From Magnaporthiopsis rhizophila (Eukaryota > Ascomycota > Sordariomycetes > Magnaporthales > Magnaporthaceae), in assembly GCA_003049465.1 (NCBI GenBank), contig PYSS01000023.1, forward strand, positions 62,001 to 126,000: a stretch of 64,000 nucleotides of DNA. Direction: 5' to 3'. The translations under genes and the position numbers were made by a program. Positions 1 through 10,061 of the stretch are shown in pieces; positions within the stretch are counted from its first letter, which is position 1; every line of letters begins with the position of its first letter. The notes beneath the pieces were generated by a model. It saw only the letters and a list, made by a program, of their open reading frames with translations, searched no databases and was not told the DNA's origin.

Positions 1-910
1 GTAGCTTTCCGCTAGCCTCTTTCGCTCTACCTCGATCCTCGCGAGCCATTTTCCCTTGTGATCTGGGGCAGGCACGTGGCAGGGTACGATACGAATTGCG
101 ACGGCGGGTGCATCCGACAGGTGGAAGCAACACCAACCACGCCAGCGTATGTACAAGGCCATGCCTTTTTTAGCCCGGGCCATCACAGCGTGCAAACGGT
201 CAGCTCGAAACCCCGCATCTGAGATCCAGGCCAAGATGAGGCTTCCCCCCGGCCTTGGAGGCAGAGGCCACGAAAAAGGGCCAACAGAATGTTGAAAGTG
301 CCTCGGCTCCTAATGGCGTCCGCTTTGGTCCCTCATCTCCGTGATATTGAGTTTCATCTCATGCCAACAGACCTCCCAGAGATACCCACCCGTGCCGCCG
401 CCCGGCTTGCGAGGCTGGTCATCCCCGCCACCCCTGCCAAGCAAACAAGTATGCAGTAAGCTCATTGGCTGCCGTGCCTTTTGTGCCTGCTGCTAGGCGT
501 TTTCATGTTTGGCTGGAGGGCCTCCGGCATCCGCAACGGGAGTAAGCCTTGCTCGTTCTTCCAGTGGAATCTGGCATTCGCTGTTTGTCCGTCGGCAGCC
601 AGCAGTTTCTCAATTTGCAGCCGGTGGGCTCGTATGTGTCCAGACATGGAATGTCGCAGGTCCAGGGGCGCCTTCCTGGCGCCCAATCTGCGACCGTTTG
701 CTCGGCCAGAGATGTAACAGCATCCTGAGGCCAGATGTTGCTGGGGAGGGAAATATGGATAGGGGACTGGCATAAATACAGGTCCAGACCTCCATGTCAT
801 AACCAAAGGAATGTTCGATCCAAGGCAACTCTTCTCCGATCCAAGAGAATCGTCTATTTTCTCCAAGATATTCCGCACTTTCAAGACACCACCATCCAGG
901 CCAAAGGCGC
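1..910. other. intergenic, upstream of dynamin-like gene
   Basis: No convincing gene is visible. Short overlapping frames on both strands show no family signature. A TATA-like GCATAAATACA lies at about 770-780, some 140 bases before the preferred start codon of the GTPase at 922, and is a plausible core promoter for it. Confidence 0.4.
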
Positions 911-921
911 ATCATTCCAAC

Positions 922-3597
922 ATGACTGTCAACGGCACCACTCAAGGCGGTCTCCTGAGCCAGAGCCTCCTGGCCAAGATCGACCGGCTCCGGGAGGCCA
1001 ACATCTCAACATTTATCCCACTCCCTCAGGTACACAACACCTCCCGGCCCCCACAATTGTCAATCCCGCTGATTCCAGAATAGCTCGTGGTCGTTGGTGA
1101 CCAGTCCTCTGGTAAAAGTTCGGTGCTCGAGAGCTTGACGGGATTCTACTTCCCCCGGGCGGCCGGACTTTGTACACGCTACGCCACGCAGATCAGTTGC
1201 TGCCGTGATCCGCAGCAGAGCGTAGTCATCTCCATCATCCCACGACCCGATGCTAGTGAGGAGCTCAAAGCCAAGCTTCTCGGGTTCCGCCGGCAGACGA
1301 AAGAGATCGACAATGACGAGCTCGCCGCAATCTTTCAAGATGTAAGCTCGCACCTCCCCAGGCCTTTTACTATTTCGCAGCATACGCTCGGGCTACTAAT
1401 CCCCCTCACCGATTTCCCGCCCCAACAGGCCAATGAAGCCATGGGTATTCGAATGAACATGAGTGCGCCTGGATCGGGCAGCAAGGGCGATGCTTTCAGC
1501 GAGGACATCCTCAAGATCGAGATCAACGGTCCAGAGGTGAGTTTAAATTTACGATCACGAATCCACTCCCGAGTAGTCGTACTAACATCGGGCTAGCAAA
1601 ATCACCTTACTGTGATTGATGTTCCAGGAATCTTCCGGGTTCACACCGAAGGTAAGTCACTGCAATGATACGAGTAACAGGTACGTTTCCGGTTTTCACT
1701 AACACGGAGTAGGTTTAACAACCAGAAACGACATTTCCATCGTCCGGAACATGATCGAGCGGTACATGGCCAATCGTCGAACCATGTAAGCATACACTCG
1801 CTGCAGCTCAGATCTTCTTTTTCAAATCCGTTTTTCTGACAGGCCGGGCAGCATCTTGGCCGTGATTCCATGCAATGTGGACATCAACACGCAGGAGATT
1901 CTAAAGCTGGCAGAGACAGCTGATCCCGAAGGTGTCAGAACCATGGGCGTCATGACCAAGCCGGACCTTGCGACCGAGAAGGCGACCCAGAAAGCCGTCG
2001 TGGACCTTCTCTCGGGAATCCGCAACCCGCTGAAGCTGGGTTACCATGTGGTCAAAAACCGCGGCGCGGACGACGAAGACTCGACACTCCACGACCGCCT
2101 GGCTGACGAAAAAGCCTTCTTCATGTCGTCGCCCTGGTCGTCAGTCGCCGATCACTGCGGCATCCCGGCGCTCAAGCTCCGGCTCGGAGATCTCCTCATG
2201 CAAATCACAAAGACGGAGTTTCCCCAGGTCAAGGGCGAGATCGAGGCCAAGCTGCGCCATCGGCGGAACGAACTTGAGGCCATGGGTGCTTCTCGCGGTG
2301 ACGCAATCGCCCAACGACAGTTCCTAGGCAGCTTGGCGGGCAAGTTTCAGAAGCTGGCGCAATCTGCAGTGTGCGGTCACTACGACTCCGACCGAGCCTT
2401 TACCGACGACGAGGAACTCAAGCTCATCACAAAGATCATCAAGCTGAACGAGTCGTTCTCCAACTTGTTTGCCGTTCATGGGCACAAGTATCGCTTCGAC
2501 AGACTGGCCAAGGACGCCCGTACAGACGATAAAAATGGGGAGTCCAACGGCACCGAGAACTCGGACGGCGGCCCCGACAATCACGATCACGATGAAAAGG
2601 AAAGCCCTCTCGAGACCCAGGACGAAGGGATCAAGAAGGAGGATATTGTACGGGCCACGTCGGTTTTCAAGGATTGCATCAGGATATACGAGAAGCACTC
2701 GGACGAATTTGCACCCCTGGATACTGTATGCGACTCGATTGACTTCTTCTGCCCTGCCCCCCTGGAGTCCGGCGTTATGAAGGTGATCGAACAGGTGTAC
2801 GATACCAGTCGAGGACCAGAGCTGGGAACCGTAAGTTATCCAATATCATCCTACCTTATTTTCCCCGCAGTTTGCTTGTATCGATTTCTGACCTCTCCTT
2901 CGCTCAGTTCGGCGGCGGCGTTTTTACCACCGTGTTCCGGAAACAGTCTGAGAACTGGGAGCCGCTGACCCTCGCCTACGCCAGCAAGGCCATCGTCCTG
3001 GTCCACGACTTCATCTCCCGCCTGCTCCACACCCTCTGCCCCGACGCAGACACCAGGGAGCAAGTGTACCAGCAGCTGCTTGTCGACAGGCTGCTCGAGG
3101 CGTACAAGCGCGCCATGGACCACACCGGGTTCCTGCTCAACGTCGAGCGGTTCAGTCATCCTATGACTGTGAATCACTACTTTAACGCAACTCAGCAGAG
3201 CAGCCGCAGCGAGCGCGTGCTCGACCACCTCAAAAAGATGGCCTTCAAGACGGAGGACGGCTCCAGCGTGGTGAAGCTCGACGGAATGAAGCACTGCGCC
3301 ACGGACAAGGAGAACGCCCAACAGGTGCGCGAGGACATCCTCGACACGCTGGTCAGCTACTACAAGATCGCCCGCAAGCGCCTCGTCGACGTAGTCTGCC
3401 TGCACGTTGTCTACCACTACCTGCTGGAGTCGCCCGAGAGCCCGCTGCACATCTTCAGCCCGGCCCTGGTCATGGGGCTCGACGACGAGCAGCTTGCGGC
3501 CATAGCCGGCGAGGCCCCCGAGATGACGCGCCGCCGGCAGGCGCTTTTGCGGGAGATTGAAAGCCTGGAGCTGGGTGTGAGGATTCTGCGATCGTGA
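922..3597 (+). CDS. dynamin/Mx-like large GTPase
   Basis: A dynamin-superfamily GTPase that would self-assemble on membranes and couple GTP hydrolysis to remodelling. Exons: 922-1029, 1084-1341, 1429-1536, 1597-1651, 1713-1785, 1843-2830, 2908-3597, all with GT-AG borders and joining in frame to 759 aa. Exon 2 opens with the G1 P-loop GDQSSGKSSVLE. Exon 4 carries the G3 motif DVPGIF, and exon 6 the G4 motif TKPDL. A middle/stalk region and a C-terminal GED-like segment follow. There is no PH or proline-rich tail, so Mx/Vps1-like rather than classical dynamin. An acidic low-complexity insert sits near nt 2530-2640. An in-frame ATG at 811 would add 37 residues; I prefer 922 because the usual family N-terminus (GGLLSQ..LLAKID) begins just after it. 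The exact cellular target cannot be told from sequence. Confidence 0.9.
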
Positions 3598-3791
3598 TTC
3601 GCTTGGTAACCTGCAGGTCCTTCAGATAGACCTGGGTGTCCTCGGCCCGAATTGGAGAAAGGCTGAGGGAATAGCAGCATATTTGCAGATGGGCGCCCAG
3701 GATGTGCCAATAATGTGAAGGTATTTACAGCCTGACCAAAATTCATCATTCAGCCGCAGCGACGTCCTTGTCGAGCATAGCCTGAGCTCTT

Positions 3792-4067
3792 CACGCAGAC
3801 CAGAAAAAAAGCAATACATTAAAAGGACACTTATTAGGTACATGGGCAGCAATAAACAACCTCCCTTAAAAAGAACCATTTCCTTTCCTATTTCCTTTCC
3901 CATTTCCTTTCCTATTTCTTTTTTTATTTTTATCAAAAAAAAAAAAATACAAAAAAAAAAAATTTTAAAATAAAAAAAAATAAAAGGAATGTTTCACCTG
4001 GCGGAGGAATTTTATTTGGCCGGGGTTACTTTTTGCTTTACGTATCCCTTCTTTTCTGGGCTATGTG
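3792..4067. mobile_element. MITE-like element, complete copy with TIRs
   Basis: An AT-rich, non-coding 276-base unit bounded by imperfect terminal inverted repeats. The left end reads CACGCAGACCAGAAAAAAAG; the reverse complement of the right end reads CACATAGCCCAGAAAAGAAG. The interior has repeated GGAAATAGGAAA-type units and A-runs. The same ends and interior recur at 19690-20262 and 20791-20932, mostly with transition differences. No transposase is present, so it would be non-autonomous. I could not settle on a target-site duplication. Confidence 0.72.
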
Positions 4068-4116
4068 CTCCTTTCACGCTTTTTCCAGAAGAGGCATTCC
4101 TAACATAGGCGAGTTC

Positions 4117-6173
4117 ATGCGTAGAGGCGGGATGGCCTGGAAGAGGAAGCAGCAGGAAGGAGATGGTGGTCGCGCTTACCATCTCGGGTATCGCCATGCA
4201 GCCACATGCATTCCTCGTCAGCTGTGGCGCCAAAGGGTCACCGGAACGCAGAGAAAGCTGCTGTTGGTGCATCAACTGTGGCTCTGGAAACTGGACGAGA
4301 GTCGGTGGATGCCATACCACACCCCCTCACGCATTGCGACATCTGAGCTAGAATATTTTCTAATTCATGATACTGACATGACACTGGCTCCATGCAGACA
4401 CGGTGATAACCTCGCACCCCGAGAGATGGCGTACGGGCACCGATCACACGCTTGTCGGAACGATCCGGCGGAGCGGTATCAACGAGTTCCAGGAGCCAGA
4501 AGAAGACCTGATCGAGCACATAATTTTGGGGTTTGTCCACTTCCCAGAACAGTATCGATATGCCGGTCTGGGGAGGCATATACTGGACATTTTTGAGAAC
4601 TCGATAGCTATCAGGGTAAAACTCACCAAGCCCACAATGAACGAATGGGGTGTACAGGAACTAATATTAGATGGTCCTCCCGGTCAACTCACACCACGAG
4701 GTCAAATGTTTCAAAAGGTTTATTTACCAGCTGAGAAACGGTCCCAGGAGTCAGCCCGAATCCTCAGCCGCTGCTGTCGAGGAGCACGGCAAGGCGATAA
4801 AAAGAGCATCACCAGAAATCGCACAAGCAGCAGCATGCGCAATAAAAGAAGCATCACCGAGGAAGTCATTCTGATCTACGATATCAAGGACATCCTCGAC
4901 GAGCTGGTTCTGCTAGATCGCATATTCAAGGAACAGGCCGACACAGTGACAAAATTCGCCCTGCTGTTCTGGCCGGATAAGGAAAAGGATGAGAAGGTCC
5001 GGCAGCGGTTTCTGGACGACTGCGGTATCCAAGACCTGAGAGACCGCATCGAAAAGCTGAACGGTGATGCGAAGCGAACCCTGGAGGGCATGAGCTCACT
5101 CCACTTCTTCCCTTTCTTTCACTTTACTGCAGCTGACCGACGAATCTTACTCAAACAGCTGGACTACCTGGTAGTGGTCAAGCAGGCCCAAAGCTCATTA
5201 AACGAAGCCGAGGCTGCTGGCCATCTGAGCAGCATGACATTCAAGCAGGGTGCAAGAGCCCAGAGGCTGAACGACTATATCTTGCTATTCACCATAGTGA
5301 CCGTCATCTTTGTAAGTCTCAGCAGGCGTCCCAGCTGAGCTCGAGACCAACAGCACCCCCGGATCTGACTCTGATCAACAGACACCACTCTCATTCATGA
5401 CGAGCCTGTTCACCGTCCCCATTGACGGCTTTCCTCGGGACGAGGCGAATGGGGGGCGTTTTCTACGAGGCTGGCTAGTTCGCATCTCGAATGAGTAAGG
5501 CAGCATATCACGCATCCGTCCCCCATACCATGGGTACCCCCGACAACACTAACCTTTTTTATTCATTCGCGCGCCTACAGTCGCTGGTGAATTCGCCACT
5601 CTTGCCTTCATCATCCTGCTGGCCATCTACTTCTACTTCCAAATGCCTAACCGATCAAGACACTGGCGAACCTTTACGTTGGCGAGACGCGGGGACTCGG
5701 TCGCATCCCAGGCCAACAAGAGTGACCGCTCGACACTGTCGGTCCACGACGCGGAAGGCGGCGATGCCAACAAGAGGGTCCCGATCAGCAGCTCATTTGA
5801 CAGCCACCAGCAGCCACGTCTTCAGCCACCGGTTCTCGCCACCACTCCTTCAGGGGACTTGCTGACGGGCGAGCTGATGTTTCCTGTGAGACCGCCAACG
5901 AAGTGGGAGAGGATCAGGGGCGTTGCGCATCGGCGGGCAGGCGTTGAACGGCGGTGGGAACGAAGGGTGGATGTGGACATATGGACATGTGGAGCAGAGG
6001 GGTTCAGGAAGAAGGTTTTGAGCTGCGTTCGCCGCGGCGGTAGAGTAACCGCGAGGTCGAGGTTCAATTACTTGGCGGTGTGTTGGCGGGTCGGGGGGGG
6101 CGCCGAGGCATGGGGGGCTGATACATATCATGGGCATGGAAATGATACCTTTGTTGGATTTCACTCGCTGTGA
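4117..6173 (+). pseudogene. CorA-like membrane protein, truncated remnant
   Basis: The 3' part of a gene for the fungal CorA-like (Mg2+ transporter-type) membrane domain often placed after ankyrin repeats. Visible pieces: an exon ending at 4300 with HQLWLWKLDE, joined over a 97-base intron to 4398-5311, which opens with NTVITSHPERW, the usual continuation. A coiled region with KDILDEL and LDYLVVVKQAQSSLNEAEA follows, then TM1 (TIVTVIF). An intron at 5312-5381 leads to PLSFMTSLFTVPI. The next intron (5495-5580, GTAAGG...ACAG) does not rejoin in frame: spliced as written it stops at 5586-5588, while TM2 (ATLAFIILLAIYFYF) lies one base out of phase and stays open to 6173. The N-terminal half normal for the family is absent; the MITE ends 50 bases upstream. 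Possibly still transcribed, but probably decayed. Confidence 0.55.
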
Positions 6174-6700
6174 GGTGACAAAGTGTCTACTGCCGCCGAC
6201 GCCAGATCAGAGTGCTCGTTAGTACATCCGGTGCGACCGTCGTTTCTGCGCTGCCACCCTGATGGATAGTAATGGCAGCTGGGCCGAGCAGGTGCCCTGG
6301 GGGGTTATGCATTCCTAGACAGAAGCCATGAGGAAGCGATACAGTGCTATGTACGGCCTCGGTTGAGGAGAAGAAAGAATTCCGCTCCTTCCCCGACCGC
6401 TCACCGGGCGTTTTGATGGTACGATTATGATGAAGGCCGTGTGTGTTTATGCCATGGACGGGTTCCTATATCAAACGGCTTGAACATCTCGATCGTAAAC
6501 ACGAAAATCGAGTGGTCTGGCACCGCCATTCCATTTGATCTCCGTCTCCATCTGCGAGAGTCCCAAAACATCGACTTGGTGTTCTGTTTCCATCGCCCGG
6601 ACGTTGCTGATACCAGTCAGTCACTTGCTATACTCCCTCTCGACCGTCCCGCGCCCGCCAGCACACCCGCATCGAATCAGTCCTCTCATTCCCGGTGACC
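6174..6700. other. intergenic
   Basis: No gene or repeat recognised between the CorA-like remnant and the secreted-protein gene. Pyrimidine-rich sequence before 6701 fits a fungal promoter and leader. Confidence 0.4.
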
Positions 6701-7554
6701 ATGCCCCTCCTCGCAAAGCTCCGCTCTCTGGCTGCGCTGGCTGCTGCCACTGTAGGCATCGGCAGGTTCCCCAGTTCCCTCCTGACCATGCAAGCAAAAA
6801 AAAAAAAAAAAAAAAAAATAACCCCATCCACATACTCAAACCAGGCCAGCGCCAACCCGCTTCCCCCGCAGCAAAAGTTCCTCAACAGCCAGATCACATG
6901 GCAGACAGCCCTGTCGCCCAGCAACGGCGGCCGTGGCGTAAACGTCACGCTGCGCGGCACCATCGAGGCGGTGCACGCGCAGCTGCTGCAGCTCAACCCC
7001 AACTACGACGTCGAGGCTGCTGCCACTGCCGCTGCCAATGCCGGACATCAAAACCACAGCAAGGAGAAGGCAGCAGAGCCAGACGGCAAAAATACATGCT
7101 GCAGGCCCGACGACTCCTTTGCGGCGCCCGGCCCCGTCGCCGAGGCGGTCGCGTACCTGCGCAGCCAGTATGGCGTGGCGTGGAACGACGCTGATGGGTG
7201 GGGGCGCGTGAGTTGTTCGTATGGCGCTGCTGTTACTTGGTGCAATGATGTAGGTTGAGCTGTTGCGTTTTCTTGTTTGCCCTCTCGTTCTCCATGCCTA
7301 CCAACCTAATCTCCATTCCGAAACCTTCCGAAAACCTGGGTGTTTATGTTTGTACGTGTCCTCCTCCCGCGCTCACAACGGGCACCCTGGCCCTTCTCAC
7401 CAGACCGATTTTCTCAAAGTCATGGACTGGCTCGACCTGGCGGACGCGGTCCAGGCCCCCCGCCGACGGATGCAGCAGGAAGTTGAAGGGCATCTGCGGC
7501 ACGAGGGAGCATTTCAAGGGTATTAGAGTTTACGTGGGCGGCGGCCTTTGCTGA
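6701..7554 (+). CDS. small secreted cysteine protein, frameshifted C-terminus
   Basis: The start at 6701 gives a signal peptide (MPLLAKLRSLAALAAAT then ASA before NPLPP). Exon 1 is 6701-6751. A 93-base intron at 6752-6844 holds a run of 23 A. Exon 2 (6845-7249) ends GRVSCSYGAAVTWCND, a Cys signature I associate with a family of ascomycete small secreted proteins of unknown function. A second intron (7250-7403) leads to DFLKVMDWLDLADAVQ. As read, the frame then ends at 7524-7526. The expected cysteine-rich C-terminus (CSRKLKGICGTREHF through VYVGGGLC) lies one frame over, ending at 7554; the shift falls near a run of six C at about 7457. Either a sequence error or a recent inactivation. Retrotransposon debris begins just downstream. 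No enzymatic function is suggested. Confidence 0.55.
6796..6818. repeat. poly-A (23) within intron
   Basis: A pure run of 23 A inside the first intron of the small secreted protein gene. Confidence 0.95.
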
Positions 7555-7559
7555 TGCTT

Positions 7560-8026
7560 GGAGCGTCCCCTCGGCCTGGCAATATTTTATCCTTGATGCG
7601 ATCAACAGCTCGATGATTGCAATGTTCGGCCTTTAGGATTAACAAGGGATACTCAAGTGTTGCAAACAGGCCTTCTGCTCCTAGGGGTAGGGTACCTAGG
7701 AGAGGTATTGAGCAGTACGGGGTTGCAAGGTCGCCTTGCGCGTGACTTGGAGAGGTCTGGAGAAACAGTAGTCTTGATTGCTTGCCCAAGGGGATACCTT
7801 GGAGCTAACTTAGGTTGACTGATGCCGAAGCCTCAGTCAAGAACTATTCTACACAAGGGGGCCCCTTCCTTTATATGTCTATGGGTTGACCGTGCTTTCT
7901 TTGGATCAGTGGTCTTGCCTACTGATCCCAAGTCCTGGATCGCTGGCTCACCCAACTGATCCATTGATCCAACCCTTGAACTTGGATCAGTGGCTCAGCG
8001 TACTGATCCACTGATCCGAGGCTTGG
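7560..8026 (-). mobile_element. probable LTR/retroelement debris
   Basis: No gene. On the minus strand a TATA-like TATAAAGGAAGG lies near 7869-7880. The stretch 7900-8025 carries two direct copies of a GGATCAGT...ACTGATCC unit about 80 bases apart (starting near 7902 and 7983) plus further GATCC repeats. This layout resembles the U3 and core promoter of a degraded LTR, but I could not define its ends. Confidence 0.35.
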
Positions 8027-8355
8027 TGTCACGGTGCCCTGTTTGGCTACCGTAGGTGCGGGGTATGAGGCTCCCTGCTGGATTTTGGCCCAGCCCTCCT
8101 GACCCCTGTCTCCTGCTAGCGCTGGACGTAACATCAAGGCTAGAGAACACTAGGATTCGGACCACGAAGAGATAGTATATGATAGGACAACTGGCTCTTA
8201 GATAGTTCTATAAAGGGTTCGGGTGCTCAGAATCAGATATAAAATGTGGCTGCTTTCGTGCTAGACCGAATACCGCCCCACTTTGTTCTCAGGAGTGACC
8301 CCTGACCCACCGCGATGCTGGCCCTCAAGCTGGCAAACAGAAAGGCACCGTTACA
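8027..8355 (-). mobile_element. LTR of a retrotransposon (3' LTR, minus strand)
   Basis: A 329-base block with inverted ends: the plus strand begins TGTCACGGTGCC and ends GGCACCGTTACA, whose complement starts TGTAACGGTGCC. On the minus strand it is preceded by a purine-rich tract (AGTAGGAGGGCGGTAAT at about 8356-8372), the expected polypurine tract next to a 3' LTR. TATA-like boxes lie inside in minus orientation. No matching 5' LTR is seen in the window. Confidence 0.72.
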
Positions 8356-8625
8356 ATTACCGCCCTCCTACTTCTAACGTCTTCTTTCGAATGCGATAGC
8401 GATGTTCCGTGCAGATTGATAGAGCCGTTGCAACCGCTCGAACGCCTCGTTCAACTTTGAATAAATCGATCATGATTCCTTGGCGTGATTACTTGCTCCA
8501 AGGTCGTAGTTCTTCGCTATCTAAATGCCTGCCCTTTCGTCGTGGCAGCCATCATAACTATATGGGACGGCTTCCCATACGCACAGGCGCCCAAACTGTC
8601 TCATCTACCCAAGGGTTGAGCCGAC
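8356..8625 (-). mobile_element. 3' internal end of retrotransposon, truncated
   Basis: Minus-strand sequence abutting the LTR contains the end of an open frame reading LNEAFERLQRLYQSARNI and continuing to a stop just before the polypurine tract, as at the end of a retrotransposon polyprotein. Stops interrupt the frame farther upstream. The fragment ends close to the stop codon of the CCDC25-like gene, so at most about 270 bases of internal sequence survive. Confidence 0.5.
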
Positions 8626-8659
8626 TGTAGCCCCAAAACTCCCACATTAAGGAGCGTCG

Positions 8660-9706
8660 TCACATAAAGTCGTCTTCCCAGTTTTCATCACGATTCTGGT
8701 TGCTAGAAGCCTCCATGTTCTCCTCAGTGAAGATGTCATCGTACGCATGATCCTTCTGCCACTTTTTCTCGCTCCGTTCCTTGGCAATACGGGCCTCCTC
8801 CTTGCGCTAAAGAGGAAAACGTTAGCAACCGAACGGGCGGTGGCGATAACGCAAGGGCGGCTTGAAACCTACCCTCAGTTGTTGTGCCGACTGATCGCGT
8901 TTCCGGAGTTCACGTAGATGGTCGTCCTTCTCTTGCTTTAGGTCCGGGTGTCTCTCCTCCTTGGTCTTGTTGAGCCTGTTGACTATGGGGTTCTCCCGCT
9001 GTGGAACCAGAATCCTCTTGACTTTTTTCTGGTCATGGAAGCTGACCTGACCAACATCCATGCTGCCGTCCTTTTTGAGATTGGACCACGGAGTGTAGAT
9101 GATGGTGATGTTGTCCTTCTTGTTCCCTGGAGGCGACAAGAGTTGAGCGGCCGAGCGCTTATCGGCTGTCATTTGGAGCATTAACGGTGATGAGCACCCA
9201 CCTTCAATCGAGTTTGCCTTGGTCAACTGGGCCAGGTCCTGGAGCAGAGGCTCGGGGATGGCATCCCAGGTCTCGCCCTCTCGCAGCCTCAAGTAAATGT
9301 GGGCGCTGGAGAGCTTGTCCACGTGGAACTGTAGCAATATATCGCCGCCGTGTGAGAGAACTGCAACAGCACAAAACACACGGCAAGGACTCCACGGCAG
9401 GCAATAGGTTCTGTCATACCCTAGGTACGTCACGATAAGCCCTGGACGGACCAGCTTTTTGGTATCATCCTTCGACCGGAAAGGCGCAAACGGAAACTTA
9501 CCACACGTCCTCTTCCCAGCCATGCTTGATCAGGTCCTCATCTGTATTGTAGAGAGACAAGAGGGAACAAGACGTCAGATATGCATTCCTCAAGGGCTCC
9601 ACCTCCATTGCAGGCCAAGGATTAGCGACGCACTCTCGAACTTGTCCTTGCCGACATATATGAAGGCTGCGGGGTCGACGGCCTTGGACGTGAAGTAGTA
9701 CACCAT
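8660..9706 (-). CDS. CCDC25-like NFACT-R (DUF814) protein
   Basis: Orthologue of coiled-coil protein CCDC25, a small protein built on an NFACT-R/DUF814 domain. Exons (minus): 9706-9634, 9541-9502, 9328-9202, 9126-8873, 8806-8660. Hallmarks are the N-terminus MVYYFTSKAVDP, GWEEDVW, FHVDKLSSAHIYLRLREGE, ANSIEGNKKDN, YTPWSNLKKDGSMDVGQV and the basic coiled tail ending DDFM. About 213 aa, normal for the family. Oddity: the exon 2/3 junction is one base short. Canonical GTAAGT donor and ACAG acceptor give TG|TTC where the family has Trp-Phe (TGGTTC). Using a GTGTGG donor five bases earlier restores frame but deletes Val-Trp. The start lies 356 bases from the divergent uL3m start. Confidence 0.88.
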
Positions 9707-10061
9707 GGCTGCGACTTCGCTGGCCGTACCACCTTGATCAAAGTTGAAGGTGCGGCTGAGGTTTGGATTTTCGTGGCTAGGAACTCGCAATTGACAGTGA
9801 GCGGCCTCTTGAATGGCGTCGGGCATTGACGAGGCTGCAGTGTGGGGTAACGGTAGCTAATGGAAAAAGTGGGTCAAGGATTTGCTGAGCCAAAATTTGA
9901 CATGGCAAGCAACACCAGCCAGAGCTCCAGGATCTCCAATTCCAATTGCCGTCGCAACCAATCGCACCAAACAAAGACCAACCCCGGCCGATCGGCTCTC
10001 CGTCGAAGCCTCCATCTATCAGACCCGGCACGAGGCCCTACCCGGGCCGACACAAGCAGCA
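9707..10061. promoter_or_regulatory. bidirectional promoter, CCDC25-like / uL3m
   Basis: A 355-base gap between divergent start codons at 9706 (-) and 10062 (+). It must hold both 5' leaders and core promoters. No TATA box stands out. The uL3m frame stays open upstream to 9882, but I judge that part to be leader. Confidence 0.5.

Noticed and set aside
462..945. Minus-strand frames at the left edge
   Set aside because: Overlapping frames on both strands with no family signature; likely chance.
9882..10061. Extended N-terminus of uL3m from an upstream ATG
   Set aside because: It would place 60 extra residues before a good mitochondrial presequence and run into the shared promoter.
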